Source: an uncultured Methanomassiliicoccales archaeon
GTDB lineage: Archaea; Thermoplasmatota; Thermoplasmata; Methanomassiliicoccales; Methanomethylophilaceae
Direction: 5' to 3'
Assembly: GCA_934234005.1 (NCBI GenBank)
Contig: CAKQHC010000028.1
Location: 1-15,987 of the forward strand
Length of the DNA stretch: 15,987 nucleotides
This document shows, piece after piece, positions 1 through 7,450 of this stretch. A program made the translations under genes and the position numbers. Positions within the stretch are counted from its first letter, which is position 1; every line of letters starts with the position of its first letter. Below the pieces are notes generated by a model. That model ran no database searches. It was not told the origin of the DNA and worked only from the letters and a program-made list of their open reading frames with translations.

Positions 1-83
1 CCCATCCGGGTATGTAGCAATGCATCCTGTCCAGGAATGAGGTATCTTCGTTCATTCCCGTGGGGAACGGCTTAAACCGACTG
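1..83 (-). pseudogene. brxL-like fragment, exact copy of an internal brxL segment
   Basis: Bases 1-77 are identical to 3295-3371 inside brxL, in the same orientation. Base 78 differs, 79-83 match again, and the similarity then stops. Read on the minus strand the segment encodes part of the region after the AAA+ core of BrxL (about residues 522-549 of the intact copy). Homology begins abruptly at 83, so the 5' part of this copy is absent. Its 3' part would lie to the left, outside the window. It could be the tail of a second or truncated brxL, or a product of duplication. It could also be a contig-end artefact, because an identity of exactly 77 bases equals a common assembly k-mer size. Confidence 0.75.
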
Positions 84-365
84 AAGGCCTATATCTGGCA
101 TAAGAACGACCGCAGTAGTTGAATGATCTGACCGCATCAGGATAATCATCGGCAGTGTGGCCTTCGTCCATCAGACACTACACCTCTCTGACGGCCTCCA
201 TTATCTAGTCACAATATCTGCGCCTGCGGTAGAAGAATCAGAGCTAATGGCGGTCTATGAAACCCTCCTTTGCGGGATTGTGTGAGAACATGCTTCCTCA
301 CCGGATGGTTCGATATTCAACGGCTGCGCAACCGTGCGTTGACGGATGCCGACACACGGATGAGG
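84..365. other. Non-coding or degraded stretch left of rloB
   Basis: I find no convincing gene here. Short open stretches exist on the minus strand, but they are interrupted by stops and match no family I recognise. An in-frame stop at about 170 breaks the most gene-like one. The stretch separates the brxL-like fragment from the end of rloB. It may be the 3' flank of the rloAB cassette or a remnant of a lost gene. I see no terminal inverted repeats. Confidence 0.5.
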
Positions 366-953
366 TTACAGAAGCCCCCTTATCAGCTTGAAAACCGTCG
401 TGCTCGGGTTTCTTCCGGCACAGTCGATGTTGGAGAATCCGCTACCGTACAGAGATTCCGCGTTCTCCACCGCACGGCGCACCTTGTCCCCGTCCCATTC
501 GAGAAGTTTGGACTTGACGTATTCTCCTCCCAACTCATCCGACATCAGGCCAATCAGGTCCTTCGGGTTGCTGGGCCTGTCAAACCGACGGAAGTGCAAC
601 AGCAACCAGACCTCGAAACAGGGGTTGGACACATACAGCTCTATCCCTCTCCTGGCGCACTCGGACTCCATCCTCGCGACATCCTCTGCAGAATAGATTA
701 GATCGAGATCCATCACTAGGGCGACCCTGTCGCCGTTGGAGATGTCTATCCCCAGATTGTCCATATGCCTCATGGCCTTCTTCAGTATGTGCCCCAGTCC
801 TGTCTTTCCGGCACCGTAGGGCCTTATGACCAGGTCGGGGTTGACGCACGTGAGACCATCAAAATAGTTCTCCTCGGTCTTCCCGTCGCCTATCACCAAT
901 ATCCTCCTACGGTAGGTCATGCCGCGTGATACGCGGCGTCTTCCGGTCGTCAT
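366..953 (-). CDS. rloB: RloB-family protein, partner of the adjacent ATPase (AbiL-type defence pair)
   Basis: This 195-residue protein has the RloB-family pattern. An N-terminal strand is followed by GDGKTEENYF (residues 22-31, acidic E27), a D-x-D pair at D82/D84 (VMDLDL), and the hallmark SNPCFEVWLLLHF at 109-121. The acidic residues are placed as in Toprim-like nuclease folds, so a nucleic-acid-cleaving effector is plausible but not shown. The ATG at 953 overlaps the stop of the upstream ATPase gene in an ATGA junction (950-953), and GTGATC just before it may serve as ribosome binding site. This gives tight co-translation. The rloA/rloB pair was first named from type I restriction loci of Campylobacter, and AbiLi/AbiLii has the same two-part design. 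Length is within the usual range and no damage is seen. Confidence 0.85.
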   Translation of the reverse strand: MTTGRRRVSRGMTYRRRILVIGDGKTEENYFDGLTCVNPDLVIRPYGAGKTGLGHILKKAMRHMDNLGIDISNGDRVALVMDLDLIYSAEDVARMESECARRGIELYVSNPCFEVWLLLHFRRFDRPSNPKDLIGLMSDELGGEYVKSKLLEWDGDKVRRAVENAESLYGSGFSNIDCAGRNPSTTVFKLIRGLL

Positions 954-2188
954 TCGATCACATCGCGGGCGCGTATGGACGGGACCGCATCGAATCTTCC
1001 AGCCAGATATGCCTTTCCGATGCTCTTGATTTTCCTGACGTCTTTGAAATCGGCAAGGCTGTACAGGTCGGATGTACCGTTCGAACGGTCCTTATTGGCA
1101 AACCACACCTGGTCCCTGCGTACAAGCGCATCCGTGTCCATCAGTCCGATGTCATGGGTGTTGGCAATGAGCTGGGCATGATTGGGGTTCGGGCCGTTAG
1201 AGAACTGGCCGACGATCCAGCGGGATATCAGAGGGTGAAGGTTGGATCCGAACTCGTCGATCACCAGAACCTTCCCGTTGAGAAGCACATCGACCAACGG
1301 GCCCATCAGACCGAACATGGCCTTAGTTCCGGACGATTCTATGTCGATCGGGAACAGAGCGCTCTCCTCCCCTACGCCCTCCACCGCCAGGTCATGTTTC
1401 AGGAATATGTCCTTGACACGTATCTTGCCGGGCGACATCGCGAGTGTGGACTGTGGTATGCCCTCTATGGCGGACACCGGAATCTCCCTGTCCACAGAAC
1501 GGTAGTCGGATATGCCCATGTCCGCGGTCTTCAACGCCCTCATGGCATACTCTTTGACGACTTCGTTCCCCGACGTGTACTCGCACGATCTCTGAACAAG
1601 GGATTCAAGACTCCCGTCCAGTATGACGATTCCAGACATAATTTCCCTTCTGAACAGGTCGCAGACCCTGTCGTTAAAACTTGATGCAACCACCACATAC
1701 GACGAGCCGGAGTTGGTCCTTTCGACCACGGGGGCATCGCCATACTCAAACTCCTCCGGCCCTGTCCTGACGAATACGCGGGCGCGTCTTCCCTTAGGGT
1801 ACCAGTACAAGGATTCGGACGCGATATAATTCCTCCCATACGATATGGAGTAGTCGTACAGGATGCCATCTATCAGCACTCTTATCCTTAGGTCCACGGG
1901 AGCATTCGCTGTCTTGTCGGAAAGGCGGAACGGCTGGTACGCGGCATATTCCTCCCCGCCGGAATACGGGCGTGTCAGCATGTAGCGCAGGGCGGAAAGG
2001 GCCTTAATCATGTACGATTTTCCAGATGCATTGGCACCGAAGACGAGTGCGGACGTGAGCAGCCCGCCCTTCACCTGGTCGCATTCGAAGACATTGTCAG
2101 CATCGTCCCGCAGCGCGGTGACGTTCATACTGAGGGTGACGCGGTCCCTGAACGGGCCGAAGTTCCTGATCGAAAAGTCTAAGATCAT
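950..2188 (-). CDS. rloA: RloA/AbiLi-type SMC/ABC-like ATPase (AAA_15/AAA_21 family)
   Basis: Starting at ATG 2188 the protein has 412 residues and opens with MILDFSIRNFGPF, the typical first strand of OLD/RloA-like ATPases. Walker A is GANASGKS (51-58). An ABC-signature-like ESSGTKAMFGL comes before the Walker B VLVIDEFGSNLHP (D311, E312), and a switch-like NTHD follows. An in-frame ATG at 2257 would add 23 residues. I prefer 2188 because the family homology starts there and AGGTGA lies 4 bases upstream. Proteins of this type are thought to sense phage or DNA-end signals and to control a partner nuclease, here the overlapping RloB. GC of about 55% is higher than in the BREX genes, which suggests a separate origin. 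The protein is predicted cytoplasmic, with no signal peptide or membrane segment. Confidence 0.88.
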   Translation of the reverse strand: MILDFSIRNFGPFRDRVTLSMNVTALRDDADNVFECDQVKGGLLTSALVFGANASGKSYMIKALSALRYMLTRPYSGGEEYAAYQPFRLSDKTANAPVDLRIRVLIDGILYDYSISYGRNYIASESLYWYPKGRRARVFVRTGPEEFEYGDAPVVERTNSGSSYVVVASSFNDRVCDLFRREIMSGIVILDGSLESLVQRSCEYTSGNEVVKEYAMRALKTADMGISDYRSVDREIPVSAIEGIPQSTLAMSPGKIRVKDIFLKHDLAVEGVGEESALFPIDIESSGTKAMFGLMGPLVDVLLNGKVLVIDEFGSNLHPLISRWIVGQFSNGPNPNHAQLIANTHDIGLMDTDALVRRDQVWFANKDRSNGTSDLYSLADFKDVRKIKSIGKAYLAGRFDAVPSIRARDVIE

Positions 2189-2192
2189 GGTT

Positions 2193-2198
2193 TCACCT
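2193..2198 (-). promoter_or_regulatory. Ribosome binding site of rloA
   Basis: The coding strand reads AGGTGA, then 4 bases, then ATG (2188). This decides between the two in-frame starts (2257 or 2188) in favour of 2188. GGTGA-type sites are common in archaea and also fit bacterial 16S rRNA. Confidence 0.6.
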
Positions 2199-2599
2199 GC
2201 ATATCCATTTCGGACTATGATAGTTGGAATCATCAATTTTGATTTAAGGATTTGCAAAAATATTCCGAATTTTCAAATTAAATTTCAAAAAACTGAAATC
2301 GACGTGTTAATCGCTACAAGCAATCCATCGGCATTCGAACACACGATCTGTTTCTCGATGCTCTTATGATATCGACTTTCCCGTTTCGCCGGCCGACGCG
2401 ACCCATGTATCGTCTGGGCGGACATCGGATGACGAGCCGAAGGCCGTACTGAAACATGATGTCGGTGCGAGACAACGACTTCACCCGGAAAGTATCCGAG
2501 ACAGGATCTCGATTCACGAATGGGATCTCTCGCACACCGGAAAGATATTCATTATATCTGCATCCCAATCCACGCGCCATAATTCTCCGCATTCTCGTC

Positions 2600-2617
2600 T
2601 TCAACAAATTTGTTGAA
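2600..2617. promoter_or_regulatory. 18-base perfect palindrome, possible operator
   Basis: The sequence TTCAACAAATTTGTTGAA equals its own reverse complement over all 18 bases. The half-site core TTGTTGA recurs once more about 16 bases to the right (near 2626-2632). The site lies in the brxL-rloA spacer, upstream of rloAB. A dimeric regulator could bind it. No regulator gene is in the window, so the function is inferred only. Confidence 0.4.
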
Positions 2618-2849
2618 CGGACAATTGTTGATTACATACCTGCTGATTTAAAGAATCTTGATAAAAATTAGGGCTAACTTATACCTCAACGGAAATTAGA
2701 GTTGTAATGCAACATATCGTAACAGTGTCCCATGTATCGCGGGGAATGCCTGCATGTGCTTCTTTTGCCTCGAAATGAATGTCTTCTCTGTTCAGACAGA
2801 GTCCGTCGACTATCCTTAGACCTTCCACAGACGGTTATTGTATCACTGC

Positions 2850-2875
2850 GATATAATGATTATCTCTATTATATC
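2850..2875. repeat. AT-rich inverted repeat just after brxL
   Basis: GATATAAT (2850-2857) pairs with ATTATATC (2868-2875) around a 10-base loop, starting 7 bases beyond the brxL stop. The 8-pair stem is almost all A-U, so it would be a weak hairpin. It could mark the end of the BREX transcript, but no clear U-run follows. It may be chance in AT-rich DNA. Confidence 0.3.
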
Positions 2876-2881
2876 ATAACA

Positions 2882-4939
2882 TCATTCCATACCGTGTCTG
2901 GTCTTCAGCATTACGCATTCCGGAACCAAAACTTCGTTCGATATTCCCGTTTTCTTATCGGTGTAGATGAATCTTGCATCTTTGAATTCCCCGTCAGGCT
3001 GAATGCGTTTCAGCTGTTCCTTTACGCGGGATCTCATTTCCATGGCGAATCTGAGAATTTCTTCGGCTCCGTCCTTGTCCACGTTCCCGTCGGGATAAAT
3101 CAATTTCATCATTGCAGAGAAAATCTTCCTGATTGAATTGACATCCCTCTGTTTCAGACTGGGGTCCAAACGGAAGAAATTATCCAAAACTTCCGAAAAC
3201 TGATATTTGCGAAGTTCGCGGGCTATCTCGGAGAAGTAGTCGCAGATAAGTCCGTAATCGTTGGTAAACGTACTCGGAGAGAACGGTTCTATCTCCCATC
3301 CGGGTATGTAGCAATGCATCCTGTCCAGGAATGAGGTATCTTCGTTCATTCCCGTGGGGAACGGCTTAAACAGACTGGACTGCAGAAGAAGGGCATTGAT
3401 ATCCAAATTCATGTTTCCGACAAAAACCATGGATGCTTTGCCTTCCATGAATTCTCCTCCTCTGGAGAACGAACCCGATGCCATGTAGTCCTTCATTATC
3501 GTAATCGCGTCTTTATCCTTGAATTTGATTTCGGCCACTTCGTCGAACGCTACAACATCCCAGTTGCACACGAGTCCGGGAGTATGCGTGGAAAGATTAT
3601 AGAACAGACTGGCAACCGATGCCTGGCCACCTGAGACCAATATGCTACTAGGCGAAATCTCCTTGAAAAGATGTGATTTTCCCGTACTGCGCGGGCCTAG
3701 TTCACATATATTGATATTATTCTCAACGAGGGCCATCATGCGTGCCAACAACAGCATACGGGAACGAGGAGTGATACTTTCGGGTTCGATACCTACGGAA
3801 CGCAGCATCAATGCAATCCATTGGTCTTTGGTGAAGTTCCGTCTTTTGGAAATAAAATCTTTCACATCGACAAACGGCATCTGAATCGGATTGAGCCTTG
3901 TAATCTTGAACGGATTCAGAACTTTCTCGTCACCGATATATGAATAATCAAACGTGATTATGCACCAGATTCCTCCGGAAAGAAGACGCTGATTATCCAC
4001 GACCATGTCTCTCTCAATAGGAACGTCCTTGAGTCCGAGACTCACAAACGATGCTACATATATGTCCTTCTTGTAATCCAAAGATACGGACACTTTATCT
4101 ATTATCGTATACCCATCCCCGGCTTCGCGTATTCTTGATTTTACCAATTCCGCTTCGTCGGGTCTGATATACAGCCTTGTCAATTTGTCCTTGACGATAT
4201 CCAAACCTTCTTTGATTTCTTCCTCGGAATTGGAAGAACAATACATTCCGAGCAGATACTCCAGAACGAATACAGGTACATTCGCACCTTCTTTGATTCT
4301 CTTGGTAAGATCTTTGCGAACGATGTACCCCTCAAACGAATCGACCAAATCAAACGAATCTATTGTGCAGGATCCGCCTGAACTGTTAACTATACCTCCA
4401 AAAACAGGAACAACCACGTCATCGACCGTAAACTCCCCGGATTCCCCGGGATCGGATTTGTTTTCGTTGCCTACTTCGTTATACAAATTGTCGATTTGTT
4501 TGGCAACGGACTTGTCAAACCTTTCGCACAACCTTACCATGGTGTCAAGAGATCTCTTGACATCCCTCTCGGTAAAATCCTCCTGACCTATATGGGCGAA
4601 TTTATTTCTGCATGACTGAAGTTCGCTGCACCAAGTCCTGCATTCTGTATTAAAACCGTATGATTCGTTGCTGCATAACGGTTTAAAGACATCGTTCCAA
4701 TTGACCATCATGAGAATTAATACCCTTGCGATATCCAATTTGTTGATTCTGTCTTCTTCCGTACCCAATATGGGAAGATCCCTTCTCTGCGTATCGGACA
4801 ATTTCTGAAGAACCCCATCGCTCCACCAACATGTTCCGTAATAATTCTTCAAAGCATCCGTAACGGGTTTGGCTATAACCGGAAGCAAAAGTCTAAACCC
4901 TTTGCCTATGTAATCCGAATTGCGTGTAAATCCACTCAT
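2882..4939 (-). CDS. brxL: BrxL-type AAA+ protein with N-terminal HEPN domain, lacking the Lon-like C-terminus
   Basis: In type 1 BREX, BrxL is an AAA+ ring that binds DNA and is needed to stop phage. This 685-residue version has three parts. Residues 1-145 resemble Swt1-type HEPN domains, with WW and NWNDVF motifs and RNKFAH at 111-116, a full R-x4-H RNase motif. A linker rich in charged and polar residues follows to about 200. From YIVRKDLTK (about 205) the standard BrxL core runs with Walker A GPRSTGKS (415-422) and Walker B AFDEVAE (D466, E467). The protein ends about 50 residues after the helix MRSRVKEQLKR, whereas canonical BrxL continues for some 200 residues as a Lon-like domain. I saw no Lon domain in the downstream DNA. 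The ATG overlaps the pglZ stop by 4 bases (4936-4939). The role in restriction is inferred from the family. Confidence 0.9.
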   Translation of the reverse strand: MSGFTRNSDYIGKGFRLLLPVIAKPVTDALKNYYGTCWWSDGVLQKLSDTQRRDLPILGTEEDRINKLDIARVLILMMVNWNDVFKPLCSNESYGFNTECRTWCSELQSCRNKFAHIGQEDFTERDVKRSLDTMVRLCERFDKSVAKQIDNLYNEVGNENKSDPGESGEFTVDDVVVPVFGGIVNSSGGSCTIDSFDLVDSFEGYIVRKDLTKRIKEGANVPVFVLEYLLGMYCSSNSEEEIKEGLDIVKDKLTRLYIRPDEAELVKSRIREAGDGYTIIDKVSVSLDYKKDIYVASFVSLGLKDVPIERDMVVDNQRLLSGGIWCIITFDYSYIGDEKVLNPFKITRLNPIQMPFVDVKDFISKRRNFTKDQWIALMLRSVGIEPESITPRSRMLLLARMMALVENNINICELGPRSTGKSHLFKEISPSSILVSGGQASVASLFYNLSTHTPGLVCNWDVVAFDEVAEIKFKDKDAITIMKDYMASGSFSRGGEFMEGKASMVFVGNMNLDINALLLQSSLFKPFPTGMNEDTSFLDRMHCYIPGWEIEPFSPSTFTNDYGLICDYFSEIARELRKYQFSEVLDNFFRLDPSLKQRDVNSIRKIFSAMMKLIYPDGNVDKDGAEEILRFAMEMRSRVKEQLKRIQPDGEFKDARFIYTDKKTGISNEVLVPECVMLKTRHGME

Positions 4940-7446
4940 ATGAATCCTACCCCTTTCACTCTGAATCCTTCAAAACGTTGTGCTTCGGATTCGCCCTTGC
5001 GTCTGATTGCGAGTGTGACATAATTTGCTTTTAATTCCTCGTTCATGGTAATGTTCTGTCTTAAATCGGATGCATCTTCGCTGTCGGCAATTACGGTATA
5101 GATCTGTGAAATTTGTTTACCGTCATCGTCTTCCAGCCAAACCTCATAATCGCTTTTACGGTATGTGTCGTCCACGGCATGTTCCTGCCATAACTCGAAT
5201 TTGGGTTTGAACTGCTTCACGTCGCGTTTGTTTCCGGGTTTCAGTCCGACATAAACTTCCGCAACGGAGTTCTTTGTTGTACCTACCGACAAAACGGGAA
5301 CTACTATTTCCTGCGGGGATATTCCTTCGTGTGCGAAACATTTCGCACTGCCCTGACGCCTGAACAATGCGATGGAATTCGGTACGGAAACATAAAGATC
5401 TTTGTTGACGTCTCCGAGATAATCCAATGAGAATTCTACGCAACGGTCCAATCCGAATCTGCGGTCGTTGAGGGCAAAACGCCTCTTGGAATTGAAACCG
5501 TCTGCCGTAGAAATTTTGTCGTATTCCTTGATCTCTCCGCGGCGGTAGATGAATCCGTGGTCTGCGGTGATTATGAAATTGGTGCAGTTGCAACTGGTCA
5601 GTCTCAATATCAAATCCCTAAGATCGTTTATTGACCGTTCGCAGGCGGAGAACACGTTGCGTTCGTCGGATTCCCCCGTCTTGTCGATGGCATCGTGATA
5701 AATGTAAATCAATTTCTTACCGGCAAATACACTGCGAAGAGAGGAAACCGTACTGTCTTTTACCAAATCATACTTCATAACGGCTGATTCCGGACAGTAT
5801 GATTGCAGAATTCTTTCTCTGTTGGATGCTTCCGTGGACTGTCCGTCGATGAGAACGGAAAAGTTGCCGTCTTTATCCAATTTCACTTCCAAACCGTTGT
5901 TCGGGAGCAGAGCGGCCATTCCGAAACTCGTTTTGGACGGTACTGTGGAAATCATGTATTTGAGGCCGAGTTTCTCCACTTTTGATGTCTTTTCCAATAC
6001 GTCATAGAGTTCGGCCGCACATTCGTATCTGAACGCATCGGAAATTATCACTGCGGTCTTCCGGTCGCCGTCTATGAATTTATTAAAGAAACCCTGCTGA
6101 TATATTCCCTGAAAGTCCTTGTACTCCTTAACGGAAGAACACAAATCGGACACTATCGGATCCAGGAATATATTGCAATACGTGTCCTCAACGTAATCGC
6201 ACAGTCTGACTGTGAGATCGTCGGAGACTCCGGAATCTACGGGTGCGGAATCCATCGATTTTATGAAATGACGGTATTGCGTATCGATACGATATAGATT
6301 CGACGAATATTCGGACAATATGGATCCAGCATCTTCGAAAGCGCTTCTGATATCGCGATAATTATTACAACGCCTCAAAAGATCGGAAGCTGACAGTAAA
6401 GCGTTGTAGAATTCGGTAAAATGACCGTCACGATTCATCTTTATGCGTTTGCGGATGTTTTCCTCTTCGTCTCCGTCCAAAGGCGATCTTATGCTGAGAA
6501 TACGACCCATCATCCTGTCAATGATTGCCGTATCGACGCATGGGAAAACACCGCAATCCATCAGCATATCGACATCGTATGCATTGAGTATTGTCGGTAT
6601 GCCGTATTTCCCGGATATTTCGTCGCATACGGATTTCAGATTCTCGCGGTTGTCGGAATTATCCGAAATGCGTTTCATCAAAGGAACCGCGCGGATGTCC
6701 CTGGACATGACATACGGTTTGAGCTTCGGAGACGTGGAAACCTCTGTGGAATGGAACGCTGCCGTAATGAAAAGATCGCGGACAAATTCTTCGATATCGG
6801 TTCCGTTGAATCCGTATTCCGTCCTGCAACAGTCCAGAAGATAATCAAAAAGATTGTTTTTGTTCAGGGCATCTGTAGCCTTGTCACACTTTTCCGGGGA
6901 TTCCAGATAATCCGAAACCAATGCAATCATTATACTGTCGGTATCGCAACCGTCTGATGAAATAAGGGTTGCAATCATCGATTTTCTTATGCCGTCTTCG
7001 TCCTTGAACGAATCGTATTTCAGGAATCTTGTTTTGTTCTTGGCGGATTTGAAAAACCTGATGTGGCCTTTCACAACAAGTTTGCATTCGTCGGGAATGT
7101 TAAGTTCCTGACATATGCATGATGCACTGTCCGCCGAGAAGAACGGTTTGGAATAATGTTTCATATCGGCGAGAATATCGTACTGGTCGTTGCCCTGTAT
7201 ATTGCACGGCATGTAAATGAGAAATTTCGACTCGGGTTCGTCGTACTCCGTCATTACCTTAATTTTGAACGCGTTGTATCCGTCCCATTTCAGAACAGTT
7301 ATGCCTTCAATCCGCAGTTCATCGATATCGTCGGCAAATTCCTTCCCGGGATCGGCCCAAAATACTATTCTGTTTTCGATTCCGGTATCCGGATTGCGGG
7401 TATTGAACCTGTCCAAAATCATATCAATTATCCTGTCGTCAATCAT
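4936..7446 (-). CDS. pglZ: PglZ, alkaline-phosphatase-superfamily BREX protein
   Basis: The 836-residue protein has the length of BREX type 1 PglZ. The N-terminal part is variable. The conserved phosphatase-fold core holds the metal-binding motif IISDAFRYE (D470) and ITADHGFIYRR (D629, H630), the two signatures of the PglZ domain. PglZ is a core BREX component needed for both host methylation and phage exclusion, and it associates with PglX and other Brx proteins. Some homologues show metal-dependent nuclease activity. The ATG lies 4 bases after the pglX stop, with GAAGTGAT upstream as a likely ribosome binding site. The stop overlaps the brxL start. No frameshift or missing motif is seen. 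Confidence 0.95.
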   Translation of the reverse strand: MIDDRIIDMILDRFNTRNPDTGIENRIVFWADPGKEFADDIDELRIEGITVLKWDGYNAFKIKVMTEYDEPESKFLIYMPCNIQGNDQYDILADMKHYSKPFFSADSASCICQELNIPDECKLVVKGHIRFFKSAKNKTRFLKYDSFKDEDGIRKSMIATLISSDGCDTDSIMIALVSDYLESPEKCDKATDALNKNNLFDYLLDCCRTEYGFNGTDIEEFVRDLFITAAFHSTEVSTSPKLKPYVMSRDIRAVPLMKRISDNSDNRENLKSVCDEISGKYGIPTILNAYDVDMLMDCGVFPCVDTAIIDRMMGRILSIRSPLDGDEEENIRKRIKMNRDGHFTEFYNALLSASDLLRRCNNYRDIRSAFEDAGSILSEYSSNLYRIDTQYRHFIKSMDSAPVDSGVSDDLTVRLCDYVEDTYCNIFLDPIVSDLCSSVKEYKDFQGIYQQGFFNKFIDGDRKTAVIISDAFRYECAAELYDVLEKTSKVEKLGLKYMISTVPSKTSFGMAALLPNNGLEVKLDKDGNFSVLIDGQSTEASNRERILQSYCPESAVMKYDLVKDSTVSSLRSVFAGKKLIYIYHDAIDKTGESDERNVFSACERSINDLRDLILRLTSCNCTNFIITADHGFIYRRGEIKEYDKISTADGFNSKRRFALNDRRFGLDRCVEFSLDYLGDVNKDLYVSVPNSIALFRRQGSAKCFAHEGISPQEIVVPVLSVGTTKNSVAEVYVGLKPGNKRDVKQFKPKFELWQEHAVDDTYRKSDYEVWLEDDDGKQISQIYTVIADSEDASDLRQNITMNEELKANYVTLAIRRKGESEAQRFEGFRVKGVGFI

Positions 7447-7450
7447 GGTA

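Larger units (their letters stand above)
2189..2881. other. Spacer between brxL and rloA, no credible gene
   Basis: About 690 bases separate the brxL stop from the rloA start. Bases 2220-2310 are very AT-rich and are the likely promoter and leader of rloAB, although I cannot choose one TATA box with confidence. Bases 2370-2590 are GC-richer, with short open frames on both strands (for example 97 codons on the minus strand from a TTG) that match nothing I know and have unconvincing composition. The spacer also contains an 18-base perfect palindrome and an AT-rich inverted repeat, listed separately. Part of it may be decayed coding DNA. Confidence 0.5.

Noticed and set aside
84..365. Transposase remnant beside the brxL-like fragment
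   Set aside because: No terminal repeats, target duplication or transposase motifs could be found in any frame.
926..1684. Open frame of 252 codons on the plus strand
   Set aside because: It is antisense to rloA, whose Walker motifs and start are clear. Its composition is typical of a mirrored frame in GC-rich DNA.
2314..2607. 97-codon minus-strand frame between brxL and rloA
   Set aside because: It starts with TTG inside the palindrome, has an unusual arginine-rich make-up and no recognised motif. A competing plus-strand frame (2456-2671) overlaps it. Too weak to call a gene.
2850..2875. Intrinsic terminator after brxL
   Set aside because: The stem is almost all A-U and no U-run follows it on the minus strand. 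It is kept only as an inverted repeat.
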